Assembly (NCBI GenBank): GCA_030528565.1
Contig: JAUMYP010000005.1
Span: 1 to 64,000 of the forward strand
Source of the DNA: Pseudomonadota bacterium
GTDB taxonomy: Bacteria; Pseudomonadota; Gammaproteobacteria; Xanthomonadales; Xanthomonadaceae
Direction: 5' to 3'
DNA: 64,000 nucleotides
Below are positions 1 through 9,621 of the stretch, one piece after another (position 1 is the stretch's first letter; each line of letters begins with the position of its first letter). A program made the position numbers and the translations under genes. The notes beneath the pieces are model-generated. The model did not search any database. It was not told the DNA's origin and worked only from the letters and a program-made list of their open reading frames with translations.

Positions 1-2
1 TG

Positions 3-866
3 GATGCGTTCACCGCCCAGGGCGTCGGCGCTGGCTTCTCGGTCTGGGCGGACTATCAGAGCCGTGGCGGCTCGCTGCAGGGCGACTTCAACACCGCTTA
101 CACCCGCTATGACGGCCAGCAATGGCTGGTGGGTGGCGACTACCAGCTGGAGAACGGCATCCGCCTGGGCCTGTTCGGCGGCAGTGGTCGTCTGGATGGC
201 CATATCGGTCATCGAGCCAGCAAGTTTGAGGTCAGGAACAACAGCCTCGGCCTGCATGTCGGCGGCCGCTGGAACGGCTTGGGCGTGTTTGCCGGCTATA
301 CCCATGGCAAACAGGACATCGACGTCACCCGCACAGTGAACTTCGCGGGCTTCAGCGCAAGTCTCACCAGCGACTACAGCGCCAAGACCCGCCAGGGCTT
401 TGTGGAACTGGGCTACCTGTTCGGCGGCGAACGCTTCCAGGCTGAACCCTATCTGCAATACGCCGATGTGCGCGTGAAGACGGACGGCTTCAGGGAAGCA
501 GGCAACAGCCTGGCGGCGCTCAGCGCCACAGGGCAGAGCAACCGGCTGAAGCTCACCACCGGCGGCGTGCGCGCCAGCCTGAACCTGGCGGGCAGCCAGC
601 AGGAAGACACCTGGCTCAGCCTGCGTGCGGGCCTGGGCTATCGCCAGGCCTCGGGTGATTTGTCTGCAGCCAGCGTGCAATCGTTCAACGGCAGCCCGGC
701 ATTTACCGTGCTCGGCGCACCGGTGGCGAAGAAAGCCACCGTGGCTGACCTGGGACTTGCCGCCCGCCTGAGCGCGCGCAGCCTGCTGGAAGTGGGCTAT
801 AGCGGCCAGTATGCCGATGAAGGCAACGACCACGGCGCCCACGCCCGCTTTACCTTCAAGTTCTGA
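3..866 (+). CDS. Autotransporter C-terminal beta-barrel domain (5' end outside window)
   Basis: The open frame runs in from the left edge and ends at a TGA. The visible 287 residues look like a type Va autotransporter translocation barrel: alternating amphipathic strands rich in Gly and aromatics (for example GDYQLENGIRLGLFGGSGR), recurrent G-x-F/Y-x-G-Y turns, and a last residue that is Phe (FTFKF), the usual outer-membrane targeting signature. Such domains insert in the outer membrane and export an N-terminal passenger, which here lies outside the window, so cargo and function cannot be stated. A strong terminator follows 25 bp later. Confidence 0.85.
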   Translation, partial: DAFTAQGVGAGFSVWADYQSRGGSLQGDFNTAYTRYDGQQWLVGGDYQLENGIRLGLFGGSGRLDGHIGHRASKFEVRNNSLGLHVGGRWNGLGVFAGYTHGKQDIDVTRTVNFAGFSASLTSDYSAKTRQGFVELGYLFGGERFQAEPYLQYADVRVKTDGFREAGNSLAALSATGQSNRLKLTTGGVRASLNLAGSQQEDTWLSLRAGLGYRQASGDLSAASVQSFNGSPAFTVLGAPVAKKATVADLGLAARLSARSLLEVGYSGQYADEGNDHGAHARFTFKF

Positions 867-890
867 GCCTGACAGGCAAGAGAGCACCAC

Positions 891-920
891 AAACCCCGGG
901 AGGAAACTCCCGGGGTTTTT
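891..920 (+). terminator. Rho-independent terminator after the autotransporter gene
   Basis: A near-perfect stem of 10 bp or more (ACCCCGGGAG / CTCCCGGGGT) closes a GAAA tetraloop and runs into a T tract. It lies 25 bp after the autotransporter stop and isolates it from fabA. Confidence 0.92.
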
Positions 921-1037
921 GCTGACTGCCCATACCAGCGCGGCTGCGGCAGCTGCAAGTCGCTTCCGTACAGGCGCGCATGGCGGGGTTGATTGCCTAA
1001 ACTCGCGCCTTTCCTTATTTGTTGCAGGATGATGCCC

Positions 1038-1553
1038 ATGACTCGCCCCTCTTGTTTCGACCGCGAAGCCCTGTTGGCGTGCTCGCGTGGCGAGTTGTTT
1101 GGAGAGGGCAATGCCCGCCTGCCGGCGCCACCGATGCTGATGTTCGACCGCATCACCGAAATCAGCGAAACCGGCGGCGCCTATGGCAAGGGCGTGATTC
1201 GTGCCGAGTTCGACATCCATCCCGGGCTCTGGTTTTTCGACTGCCATTTTGAAGGCGACCCGGTAATGCCCGGCTGTCTGGGGCTGGATGCGATGTGGCA
1301 GCTCACCGGCTTTTATCTGCCCTGGCTGGGCGAGCCGGGGCGTGGCCGGGCACTGGGGGTGGGCGAGGTCAAGTTCACCGGGCAAATCCTCCCCGGCGCG
1401 CGTCTGGTGCAGTATGAAATCAATATCCGCCGGGTGTTGCGCGGCAAACTGCGGCTGGTGATTGCCGATGGCCGCACCCTGGTGGATGGCCGCGAGATTT
1501 ATACCGCCAAAGACCTGCGTGTCGGACTGTTCCAGTCCACGGAGGATTTCTGA
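1038..1553 (+). CDS. fabA: 3-hydroxydecanoyl-ACP dehydratase/isomerase FabA
   Basis: 171 residues, almost exactly the E. coli FabA length. The protein dehydrates 3-hydroxydecanoyl-ACP and isomerises trans-2 to cis-3-decenoyl-ACP, the branch point of anaerobic unsaturated fatty acid synthesis in the cytosol. The hot-dog fold signature [20 protein letters not shown] carries the catalytic His and, a little later, the catalytic Asp (GLDAMWQL). GRGELFG near the N terminus is also typical. The ATG at 1038 is preferred over the upstream TTG and ATG codons because an AGGA box lies 8 bp before it and the protein then matches the family start. The stop overlaps the fabB ATG by one base, so the two are translationally coupled. 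Confidence 0.96.
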   Translation: MTRPSCFDREALLACSRGELFGEGNARLPAPPMLMFDRITEISETGGAYGKGVIRAEFDIHPGLWFFDCHFEGDPVMPGCLGLDAMWQLTGFYLPWLGEPGRGRALGVGEVKFTGQILPGARLVQYEINIRRVLRGKLRLVIADGRTLVDGREIYTAKDLRVGLFQSTEDF

Positions 1554-2782
1554 TGCAGCGCCCGGCCTCCCAACGTGTGGTGATTACCGGCTTCGGCATT
1601 GTTTCGCCGCTGGGCAATAGCGCAGACGATGTCGCCCGCGCCCTGCGCGAAGGCCGCAGCGGTATCCGCGCCATGCCCGAATATGCCGAAATCGGCATGC
1701 GCTCGCAGGTGGCAGGGGTATGCGATATCGACCTTGAGGCGCGCATCGACCGCAAGCAAAAACGCTTTATGGGCAATGCGGCCGCCTATGCAGCAGTGGC
1801 GATGGAAGATGCCATGACGGATGCCGGATTGGCGCGTGAAATGCTCGCCAGTCCGCGCGTGGGCGTGATTGCCGGTAGCGGCGGCGGCTCGCCCGAGTGG
1901 CAAATCGCCACCGCGGACTTGATGCGCGAAAAAGGCGTGCGCAAAGTCGGCCCCTATATGGTGCCGCGCACCATGTGCAGCACGGTGTCGGCGGCGCTGG
2001 CTACGGCCTTCAAAATCAGGGGGGTGAGTTATTCGCTGTCTGCGGCCTGCGCCACCTCTGCGCATTGCATTGGCGCGGCGGCCGAGCTGATTCGCCATGG
2101 CGCGCAGGACATCATGTTCGCCGGTGGCGGTGAGGAATTGCACTGGGGCATGAGTTGCCAGTTCGATGCCATGGGCGCGCTGTCCACCCATTTCAATCAA
2201 GACCCTGCGCGTGCCTCACGTCCGTATGATGCTGGCCGCGATGGCTTTGTCATCGGCTCCGGTGGCGGCATGCTGGTGCTGGAGAGCCTGGCGCACGCAC
2301 AGAAGCGCGGCGCCCGCATCCATGCCGAACTGCTCGGCTATGGCGTGACCAGTGATGGCGCCGACATGGTCGCGCCCAGTGGCGAGGGCGCAGTGCGCTG
2401 CATGCAGATGGCGATGGCAGGCATTGACCGCCCGGTTGACTATCTCAATAGCCACGGCACTTCCACGCCGCTGGGCGATATCACCGAACTTGCCGCAATT
2501 CGGGAAGTATTTGGCGCTGCCATGCCGCCGATTTCTTCCACCAAGGCGCTGTCCGGCCACTCGCTGGGCGCGGCCAGCGTGCATGAGGCGATTTATTGCC
2601 TTCTGATGATGCGCGATGGCTTTATGGCCGCTTCCCACCATATCGGCACACTCGACCCGGCTTGCGAAGGCTTTCCCATCCTGCGCGACACCCGCCAGGC
2701 GCCGCTTGACACGGTGATGTCCAACAGCTTTGGCTTTGGCGGTACCAATGCTGCACTGCTGCTGGGACGCATGCATGGATAA
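1553..2782 (+). CDS. fabB: Beta-ketoacyl-ACP synthase I FabB
   Basis: 409 residues. It elongates acyl-ACP, including the cis-3-decenoyl-ACP made by FabA. The thiolase fold triad is visible: the nucleophile Cys in [11 protein letters not shown], His in [11 protein letters not shown] and His in [23 protein letters not shown] near the C terminus is the family end motif. A GGAGG ribosome site lies in the last codons of fabA, and the genes overlap by one base. The fabA-fabB pairing is the gammaproteobacterial arrangement for unsaturated fatty acid synthesis and favours FabB over FabF. Confidence 0.96.
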   Translation: MQRPASQRVVITGFGIVSPLGNSADDVARALREGRSGIRAMPEYAEIGMRSQVAGVCDIDLEARIDRKQKRFMGNAAAYAAVAMEDAMTDAGLAREMLASPRVGVIAGSGGGSPEWQIATADLMREKGVRKVGPYMVPRTMCSTVSAALATAFKIRGVSYSLSAACATSAHCIGAAAELIRHGAQDIMFAGGGEELHWGMSCQFDAMGALSTHFNQDPARASRPYDAGRDGFVIGSGGGMLVLESLAHAQKRGARIHAELLGYGVTSDGADMVAPSGEGAVRCMQMAMAGIDRPVDYLNSHGTSTPLGDITELAAIREVFGAAMPPISSTKALSGHSLGAASVHEAIYCLLMMRDGFMAASHHIGTLDPACEGFPILRDTRQAPLDTVMSNSFGFGGTNAALLLGRMHG

Positions 2783-2859
2783 AGCGGCAGCAGGTTCTCA
2801 AGGATATCGTTTCTTTTTACGCTGAGTTATGATGCCCGGCGGTCTTGATAGGGGGAAGC

Positions 2860-5598
2860 ATGACCCAGAATGGGGTACTGACCCGTAAAGAAAAATTTCT
2901 GGCTCGGTATTTGCCGTTCCTGATATTGCTGACTCTGGGGCTTCTGGGAACCTGGTTTTGGGAGACTACACGCGAGCGCAGGATGCTTTCTGCACAAAGT
3001 GACTTTGAGCATCATGCAAACAGGACTCTGGAAGCATTGAAAGTACGGCTGGGCTCGTATCGCCGCGTACTCCTGGCTACGCGCGGCGTGCTGGCCGCCT
3101 CACCGGATATCAGTCCTGGTGAATGGAAAAAATATGGCGGTCATCTGGATATTCGCAATAATTATCCCGGCATTTGGGGCGTGACCTGGGCGCCTGTTGC
3201 CAGTCCGGACAATATCTCGGTGCGTTATGTCACGCCATTGGATGACAGTACCCGCAATATCATTGGCTACAATATGCAGGCCGAGCCTATTCGCAGTGCA
3301 GCGATGGCGCAGGCGCGCGATACGGGGCAGCCGGTTCTATCTCCGCCGCTTCACGTGCAAGCGATGCCCGAGGCGCTTGCCAGAAGCCTGAGCCTGATTT
3401 TGTTTGTGCCGGTTTACTCAAACAGTGAAATACCGCAAACCGTGCAGGCGCGTCGCGAGCAAATAATTGGTTTTGTCAATGCCGGCATCCATATTCCGAC
3501 CATGATGCAGTCGGTGGTGAATTTGCCCGAGGGCATGCGCCTTTGTCTGTATGAAGGCACAGAAGTCAATGGCGACAAGGTGCTTTACAGCAGCGCGAAG
3601 CACAACCCGGATGTAGTACCGACTTTCTCGTATGTAAAGCAAGTCGATTTCAACGGTCATCCATTCACATTGAAAATGGAATCAGGCGCCTTGCAGGTGA
3701 TGCCGCAGGTATTGGGCATGGACTTGACACTGTTTTCCTATTGGCTGCTTGCTTTCATGCTGGCGGCTCTGATTCGCGAGCTTGTCAGCATGCAGTTCCG
3801 CGCCAAGAGGCTTGCTGCCAAAATGAGCGCCAGGGCGCTGCAAAGCGAGCATGAGATGCGCCTGATTATGGACAATGTGCCGGCCATTATTACCTATATT
3901 GACCGCAACAATCGCATCGCTTATGCCAACAGGCGCCATGCGGACTGGGCGCAAACGGATTTGGAAGGGATTATTGGCAAAACCCTGGATGACAATTTTT
4001 TAAGCAGCCAGGGCGATAATCCGCATTTGCAGGCCATTGCCAATGCCATGCAAGGTGAAATGCAGCGATACGAGGCTGAAATCCTGCCCGACCGGGTGCT
4101 GGATGTCAGCATCATTCCCAACGAACGGCGTGGCAAGGTGGATGGCGTATTCCTGTTTGCCAGCGATATCAGCGAAACCCGCGCCATGGCCAACCGCATG
4201 TCGCATCTGGCGCAGTATGACCATCTGACCCAGTTGCCCAATCGCGCCTTGCTGCAAGAGCGCCTGCAGCAGGCCATGCTGCATGGCAAGCGTGATGGGC
4301 GATATATCGCACTGATGTTTATTGACCTGGATAACTTCAAGAACATCAATGATTCACTGGGGCATGCCTTTGGTGACCGGCTATTGCAAAAAGTCGCCAA
4401 ACGCCTGCGGAGTGCAGTCCGTGAGAACGATACCGTCAGCCGCCTGGGTGGCGATGAGTTCGTCATCTTGCTGACCGGCATGACCTGTGCACTGGATGCC
4501 AGCCACGTAGCGTTGAATATCCTTAGCAAAGTGGCGCGCCCGGTTTATGTCGATGGGCATGAACTGCATGTGGGCGCCAGTATCGGTATCAGCCTGTATC
4601 CGCAGGAAAACACCACGGCGGATGATTTGATGAAGCAGGCCGATACTGCGATGTATTATGCCAAACGTGATGGTCGTGGTTGCTACCGGTTCTTCTCCGA
4701 GGAAATGAGCATCGCCGCTGACCGGCGTTTGAATTTGGAGCGCGCCCTGCGTGCGGCGATTGGCAATGGCGAGCTGAGTGTTTATTACCAGCCCAAAATC
4801 CGGGCTTCTGACAATGTCCTGATTGGCGTAGAGGTTCTGGCGCGCTGGTATTTGCCCGATGGCAGCGAGGTTTTACCTGCCGAGTTCATCCCGCTGGCCG
4901 AAGAAACCGGCCTTGTGCGCGAGCTGGATGCCTGGGTATTGCGCGAGGCTTGCTATCGTTGCAAGCAGTGGCATGAGCTTGGCTGGACGCATTTGACAGT
5001 GGCAGTCAATATTTCGTTGGCGAGACTGGATATTGAAAGCCTGCATTGCGCAGTTCAGTCGGCATTGAAAGAAAGCGGACTGCCGCCGGACAAGCTGGAA
5101 ATCGAACTGATTGAAAGCGAAATGCTGCGCAATAGCGAAAGCAATCACGCCTGGCTAAACAAGCTGAAAGAACTGGGCGTGAAAATCGCCATTGACGACT
5201 TTGGCGTGGGTTATTCCAACCTGTCTTACCTGCAGAACTTCGGCTTTGACGTGCTGAAAATCGACAAGAGCTTTGTGCAGGCGCTGGAATATTCTGCCGA
5301 CACTTACCACCTGATTCGCGGCATTATGGCCATGTCACATGCACTGGGGTTGCAGGTTGTAGCAGAGGGCGTGGAAAGCGAGTACCAGGCCGCTATCTTG
5401 CGTAATGAAGGTTGTGACATGTTGCAGGGCTATTTGTTCTACATGCCGATGCCTGCCGGAGAACTGGAAGACTTGCTGAAGTCGGCCAGTGGCAACCCCA
5501 ATAACCCGGAACCCGGAACCCGGAACATTATAACAAAATTAATCGGAATCGAAGCTGGTTGTAACCGCGATTTGCCCGTATCCGGATATTGGGCTTGA
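2860..5598 (+). CDS. CHASE-PAS-GGDEF-EAL cyclic di-GMP turnover protein
   Basis: 912 residues from the ATG at 2860, which has GGGGGAAG before it; a TTG 15 bp upstream is less likely. Order: TM helix about 15-36, periplasmic CHASE-like sensor about 60-270, TM helix about 287-307, PAS about 330-440, GGDEF about 450-610, EAL about 630-870. The cyclase motif is intact (RLGGDEFVIL near 528). The EAL domain has EVLARW near 658, IDDFGVGYSNL, KIDKSFV and VAEGVE, so phosphodiesterase activity is plausible. The C-terminal tail of about 40 residues after the EAL domain is unlike the family and includes a 7-bp tandem repeat. The gene stands alone between fabB and a convergent gene. Confidence 0.93.
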   Translation: MTQNGVLTRKEKFLARYLPFLILLTLGLLGTWFWETTRERRMLSAQSDFEHHANRTLEALKVRLGSYRRVLLATRGVLAASPDISPGEWKKYGGHLDIRNNYPGIWGVTWAPVASPDNISVRYVTPLDDSTRNIIGYNMQAEPIRSAAMAQARDTGQPVLSPPLHVQAMPEALARSLSLILFVPVYSNSEIPQTVQARREQIIGFVNAGIHIPTMMQSVVNLPEGMRLCLYEGTEVNGDKVLYSSAKHNPDVVPTFSYVKQVDFNGHPFTLKMESGALQVMPQVLGMDLTLFSYWLLAFMLAALIRELVSMQFRAKRLAAKMSARALQSEHEMRLIMDNVPAIITYIDRNNRIAYANRRHADWAQTDLEGIIGKTLDDNFLSSQGDNPHLQAIANAMQGEMQRYEAEILPDRVLDVSIIPNERRGKVDGVFLFASDISETRAMANRMSHLAQYDHLTQLPNRALLQERLQQAMLHGKRDGRYIALMFIDLDNFKNINDSLGHAFGDRLLQKVAKRLRSAVRENDTVSRLGGDEFVILLTGMTCALDASHVALNILSKVARPVYVDGHELHVGASIGISLYPQENTTADDLMKQADTAMYYAKRDGRGCYRFFSEEMSIAADRRLNLERALRAAIGNGELSVYYQPKIRASDNVLIGVEVLARWYLPDGSEVLPAEFIPLAEETGLVRELDAWVLREACYRCKQWHELGWTHLTVAVNISLARLDIESLHCAVQSALKESGLPPDKLEIELIESEMLRNSESNHAWLNKLKELGVKIAIDDFGVGYSNLSYLQNFGFDVLKIDKSFVQALEYSADTYHLIRGIMAMSHALGLQVVAEGVESEYQAAILRNEGCDMLQGYLFYMPMPAGELEDLLKSASGNPNNPEPGTRNIITKLIGIEAGCNRDLPVSGYWA
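5505..5525 (+). repeat. Three tandem copies of CCCGGAA inside the GGDEF-EAL gene
   Basis: Three perfect 7-bp units lie in the sequence coding the non-conserved tail after the EAL domain. The unit length is not a multiple of three, so gain or loss of one copy would change the reading frame of the last 24 or so codons. Confidence 0.8.
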
Positions 5599-5722
5599 GC
5601 GTTTGCGCCCTGTTCTGCAATTTTGGGGAAAGGCAGACTCTTACTTCCGTTTCAAGCCCGGTGTGTAGTCCATGGCGGCACGGGGGACTTGGTCAAACCG
5701 TATGTGTGATGAGACTTGAGTT

Positions 5723-6796
5723 TCAATCTGCGAATACGCCCGTTTCCAAGGTGCTTTCAAGCCTGCCGGTGCAGGCCGCCAGCTGGATGCTGCGCTCATC
5801 GCGCCAGCCCGCGTCGTACAAGGTGGCGGTATAACGCTCGCCACGGTCGCACAGCAAGGTGACGATACTGCCGGTTTCACCGGCCTGCTTCATTTCTGCG
5901 GCCAGTTGCAGGCAGGCCACGAAATTGGTGCCGGAGGAGCCGCCATAGCGGAAGCCGAGCAGGCGCTCCAGCAGCAGCATCGCGGCGATGGAGGCGCTGT
6001 CGGCAACTTCAACCACCCGGTCCACCACATCGAACTGGAAGCTGGGCTCCACTTTTTGCCGGCCAATGCCTTCAATCAGGCTCAGGCACTCCACCTGCGC
6101 GCCACGGTCGCGTGCTTGCCAGCCCTTGGCAAACACCATGCCCTCGGGCTCGGCCACGCAAAGCTGTGTTGCCAGGCCACGATAGCGCAGGTAGCGGCCA
6201 ATGGTGGCGGAAGTGCCGCCAGTGCCTGCGCCGCAGACAATCCATGCCGGATGCGGATGGGTTTCCTTTTCCAGCTGGCCGAGGATGGACTCGGCGATAT
6301 TGTTGTTGCCGCGCCAGTCGGTAGCGCGCTCGGCAAGACCAAACTGGTCAAGAAAACAGGCACCATCAGCAGCGATTTCGCGCGCCCGCGCCTGGGTGCA
6401 TTTGCCCGGCGGGGTCAGGTCAGCCTTGCCGCCCAGTGCGCGCACTGCCTCGATTTTTCCGGGCGCGGTGCAGTCCGGCATCACTGCGGTGAACTCCAGC
6501 CCCAGCATGCGCGCAAACCAGGCTTCGGAAATCGCCGTGCTGCCCGATGAGGCATCCACCACCGCCTGCCCCGGCTTCAGGCGGCCATTGCACAGCGCAT
6601 ACAAAAACAGCGAACGCGCCAGACGATGCTTCAGGCTGCCGGTAGGATGCGCAGCCTCGTCTTTCAGATAGAAGTCAATGCCGGAAAAACCGGGGAAACG
6701 CATATGCAGCAAATGCGTATCAGCCGAGCGCGCGGCCTCGCGTTGCAGTGTGGCGATGGCTTCAGCCACCCAGCGGCGTTGTTCGGAAAGCGTCAT
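5723..6796 (-). CDS. PLP-dependent cysteine synthase-family protein, Cds1-like cysteine desulfhydrase
   Basis: 357 residues of fold-type II PLP enzyme. The Schiff-base Lys is K56 in PTGSLKHRLA. The phosphate-binding loop CGAGTGGTSATIGRY and the motif SSGSTAISEAW are present. The GSLKHR lysine motif and the length are those of the Cds1 group, whose studied members break L-cysteine to pyruvate, sulfide and ammonia, rather than of CysK/CysM. Cysteine synthase or another beta-elimination activity cannot be excluded. It is convergent with the GGDEF-EAL gene. Confidence 0.82.
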   Translation of the reverse strand: MTLSEQRRWVAEAIATLQREAARSADTHLLHMRFPGFSGIDFYLKDEAAHPTGSLKHRLARSLFLYALCNGRLKPGQAVVDASSGSTAISEAWFARMLGLEFTAVMPDCTAPGKIEAVRALGGKADLTPPGKCTQARAREIAADGACFLDQFGLAERATDWRGNNNIAESILGQLEKETHPHPAWIVCGAGTGGTSATIGRYLRYRGLATQLCVAEPEGMVFAKGWQARDRGAQVECLSLIEGIGRQKVEPSFQFDVVDRVVEVADSASIAAMLLLERLLGFRYGGSSGTNFVACLQLAAEMKQAGETGSIVTLLCDRGERYTATLYDAGWRDERSIQLAACTGRLESTLETGVFAD

Positions 6797-6877
6797 GGCA
6801 AACCCTGCATGAGTGAAGGTCTGTCATGTTAAAGCCTGTTGGGCATACAGACAGGTGGCGGCAGGAAAGTAGTGGGG

Positions 6878-7660
6878 CTAACCCAGTAATTGTTGTATCC
6901 GGGCTTTCAGTTGCAGGCCATGCTCACGCAAGTAGTCGCGTTCGTTGCGCCAGGTGGGAAAGCGCTGCTCGACTTCATGCCAGAACGCGGGCGAGTGGTT
7001 GTGGTGAATCAGGTGGCATAGCTCGTGTACCAGCACGTATTCAAAGGCGCTGGGGCGGGCAAGTATGAGTGCCAGGTCCAGCGCCAGGGTGCCATGCCAT
7101 GACAAGGAGCCCCAACGCGAGTGGGTGCGTTTGAACTGGATGCGGCTGGGCGCTTTGGGCAGGCCATCACGGTAGCGCGGTAGCCAGCGGGCGACATCGG
7201 CACGGGCATGCGCCTCATAAAAATCACCCAGGGCGCGGCGGATGGCCGGTGTGCTGTACTGCCCTTGCAGCGCCTCCAGGCCGCGCACCTCAAAACACAA
7301 GGCATCGCCCTGCTGTTGCAGGCGGGTGATGCGTCCCGGTTGCCAGTGCAGCCCTAGCTGCTCGCCCCGCAATGGCAATTGCCGGGTTTGGCCGATGCAA
7401 AGTGCTGGGGCGTGTGCGGCCTGTACATCGTGCCAGTGCCGTGCCAGCCAGCCGCGGTGCGCGTGCAGAAAATCCAGTGCCTGGGTCAGGCTGCCGCGCA
7501 CCGGCAGGGTCAGGCGCGCGCCGCGCTCATCCACGCTGAGCTTGAAACGCCGCGCCTGCCGGTGGCGTTGGATAGCGACAGCCAGCCGCTGCCCATCGGG
7601 CAATAGCAGCTCAACGCTTTCTGCCGCGGTTTGCGGCTTTGCTACGCGCCAGTCGGGCAT
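6878..7660 (-). CDS. YgjP-like M48/DUF45 family metallopeptidase
   Basis: 260 residues. The zinc-binding motif VLVHELCHLIHHNHSPAFW places H212, E213 and H216 as the HExxH core. RTHSRWGSLSWHG upstream is the second hallmark of the YgjP (DUF45, SprT-like) group. These are predicted cytosolic metalloproteases of unknown substrate. The stop is followed by no gene for 80 bp, and the start lies 12 bp downstream of the rdgC stop, so it is probably cotranscribed with rdgC. Confidence 0.85.
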   Translation of the reverse strand: MPDWRVAKPQTAAESVELLLPDGQRLAVAIQRHRQARRFKLSVDERGARLTLPVRGSLTQALDFLHAHRGWLARHWHDVQAAHAPALCIGQTRQLPLRGEQLGLHWQPGRITRLQQQGDALCFEVRGLEALQGQYSTPAIRRALGDFYEAHARADVARWLPRYRDGLPKAPSRIQFKRTHSRWGSLSWHGTLALDLALILARPSAFEYVLVHELCHLIHHNHSPAFWHEVEQRFPTWRNERDYLREHGLQLKARIQQLLG

Positions 7661-7672
7661 GTGTCAGCAGTT

Positions 7673-8581
7673 TCAGTCGGCGCGGCTTAGCTTCAGTGCG
7701 CTTTCAAGCACGGCAAAAAGTTGTTTGAATTCACCAGCCATCAGCGCAAAGCGCGCGTCCAGTTCGGCACGCATATCGTCGTTTTCGCTGCCTTCGAGCT
7801 GGTCAATGGCGCCATCAAGCAGTTTGAACTTGCGCACGACGATATCTTCGCCCAGCACAAAGCTCAGATGCCCGTTCAAATCCAGCGCCAGGCGGCTGAC
7901 CTGTTTGCCTGCCTGCAAATGGGTGTCGATTTCTTCACCGGCCAGCTCCATGCGCTGCACCTTCACCACCGCGCCGGTATCGGCCGGGTCGCGCAGTTCG
8001 CATTCATCACCCAGCACAAGACCATCGGGCAGTTCGTCGCCAGCAATCCAGCCGGTCATGACCGCACGCGGCGCGATTTCGGCATTGACCGGTAATGCCG
8101 GGAAGCTGCCCATCGCTTCGCGGATTTGCGAAACCACCGTTTCTGCGGTTTTGCGCGAAGAAGTGTCCACCACCAGTACGCCCAGCCCCAAGTCCAGCAT
8201 GGCATCGGTGCGGCTGGGGCGCACAAAGGCGCGCGGCAGGAGCTCGGTGATGAGGTCTTCCTTCATCTGCTTGCGCATCTTGCTGCCGGGGCGGCGCTCG
8301 TTTTTCTGCTCGAATTCGGCAATCTTTTTCTGCAACAGGTCGTTCACCACCGCGCCGGGCAGGATTTTGTCCTCGCCGCCCAGGGTGAGCCAGATGCAGT
8401 CCTCGATACGGTGCAGCAGCGGGGCATCGGCTTCGCCACGGCCAAACGGCGAAATAAAGCCGCGCGAGGACAGCTCCATGCCGCCCACAGGTTTCAATGC
8501 TGCATCGGCCAGCTGGGTTTCCAGCTGGGAAAAATCCAGTTGGGTGGGGAAGCGAAACAGGGTGAGATTGCGAAAAAACAT
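7673..8581 (-). CDS. rdgC: Recombination-associated protein RdgC
   Basis: 302 residues, the normal family size. RdgC is a ring-shaped nucleoid-associated DNA-binding protein that restrains RecA. The N terminus MFFRNLTLFRF and WLTLGGEDKILPGAVVND are diagnostic. It lies 15 bp after ttcA on the same strand and just before the YgjP-like gene, giving a probable ttcA-rdgC-ygjP operon. Confidence 0.95.
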   Translation of the reverse strand: MFFRNLTLFRFPTQLDFSQLETQLADAALKPVGGMELSSRGFISPFGRGEADAPLLHRIEDCIWLTLGGEDKILPGAVVNDLLQKKIAEFEQKNERRPGSKMRKQMKEDLITELLPRAFVRPSRTDAMLDLGLGVLVVDTSSRKTAETVVSQIREAMGSFPALPVNAEIAPRAVMTGWIAGDELPDGLVLGDECELRDPADTGAVVKVQRMELAGEEIDTHLQAGKQVSRLALDLNGHLSFVLGEDIVVRKFKLLDGAIDQLEGSENDDMRAELDARFALMAGEFKQLFAVLESALKLSRAD

Positions 8582-8596
8582 CGGCGTTCCAAAAAA

Positions 8597-9502
8597 TCAG
8601 GCCTGCGGCTTGTCGCCACCGGCAAGCCAGTCATGGGCGCTGGGGAGCGCATTGCTGCGGCTGCCCAGCGTGAGGAAGTCAAACAGCTTGCCATCGGAAA
8701 GCTGCGAAGGACGGATATCAGCCAGTGCGCGCGCGATGGTTTCAATGCGCCCCGGGGTTTCGCGCTCCCATTGCCGCAGCATCTTCTTCACCTGCGCCCG
8801 TTGCAGGTTTTCCTGGCTGCCGCACAGGTTGCAGGGAATGATGGGAAAGCCCTTGTGTGCGGCGTAGGCTTCAATATCGGCTTCGGCCACATAGGCCAGC
8901 GGGCGGATTACCACATGCTTGCCATCGTCGGAGAGCAGCTTGGGCGGCATCCCGGAAATCTTGGCGTGGAAGAACAGGTTGAGAAAAAAGGTATTCACCA
9001 GGTCATCGCGGTGGTGACCCAGCGCAATCTTGGTAAAGCCGTGTGCCTCGGCATAGGTGTACAGCGCGCCACGGCGCAGGCGCGAACACAGCGAGCACAT
9101 GGTCTTGCCTTCGGGAATCACCCGGCTGACCACCGAATAGGTGTCCTGCTCGATGATGTGGTAGTCCACGCCTATCGAGGCCAGATATTCGGGCAGGATA
9201 TGCTCGGGAAAGCCCGGCTGCTTCTGGTCAAGATTCACCGCGGTGATGGAAAAGTTCACCGGCGCTTTCTTCTGCAATTGCAGCAGCACATCCAGCAGGG
9301 TGTAGCTGTCCTTGCCGCCGGAGAGGCAAACCATCACCTTGTCGCCATCTTCAATCATGCCAAAGTCGGCAATGGCCTTGCCCACCTGGTGGCGCAGGCG
9401 TTTGCCGAGCTTGTCGGCCTCGCGCTTGGCATGGCGGCTGGCCGCCGGCGAAGTCGCAGACGGGTTTTGGGTATCGAGCAGGGTTAAAGGTATGGCGTTC
9501 AT
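8597..9502 (-). CDS. ttcA: tRNA 2-thiocytidine(32) synthetase TtcA
   Basis: 301 residues. TtcA thiolates cytidine 32 of several tRNAs using an Fe-S cluster and ATP. The PP-loop is SGGKDS (61-66). The cluster cysteines are seen as CSLC (136/139) and CNLC (224). The start at 9502 ([10 protein letters not shown]) is chosen because the in-frame extension upstream is low-complexity Cys-rich sequence not found in the family. It diverges from the amino-sugar locus with 119 bp between. Confidence 0.95.
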   Translation of the reverse strand: MNAIPLTLLDTQNPSATSPAASRHAKREADKLGKRLRHQVGKAIADFGMIEDGDKVMVCLSGGKDSYTLLDVLLQLQKKAPVNFSITAVNLDQKQPGFPEHILPEYLASIGVDYHIIEQDTYSVVSRVIPEGKTMCSLCSRLRRGALYTYAEAHGFTKIALGHHRDDLVNTFFLNLFFHAKISGMPPKLLSDDGKHVVIRPLAYVAEADIEAYAAHKGFPIIPCNLCGSQENLQRAQVKKMLRQWERETPGRIETIARALADIRPSQLSDGKLFDFLTLGSRSNALPSAHDWLAGGDKPQA

Positions 9503-9621
9503 CGAACCTGATATTGTAGCGGCGCATGTCGGCAGACATGCAGGCCTTGGCAAGCGCGGCTCCGCTATGCATGCGGGCAGGCAGCCAAGACAACAGGCAC
9601 ACACAAACCGGAAGGCTTCCC

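Noticed and set aside
7242..8867. 541-codon Ser/Arg-rich plus-strand open frame
   Set aside because: It is antisense to YgjP-like, rdgC and ttcA genes and has shadow composition.
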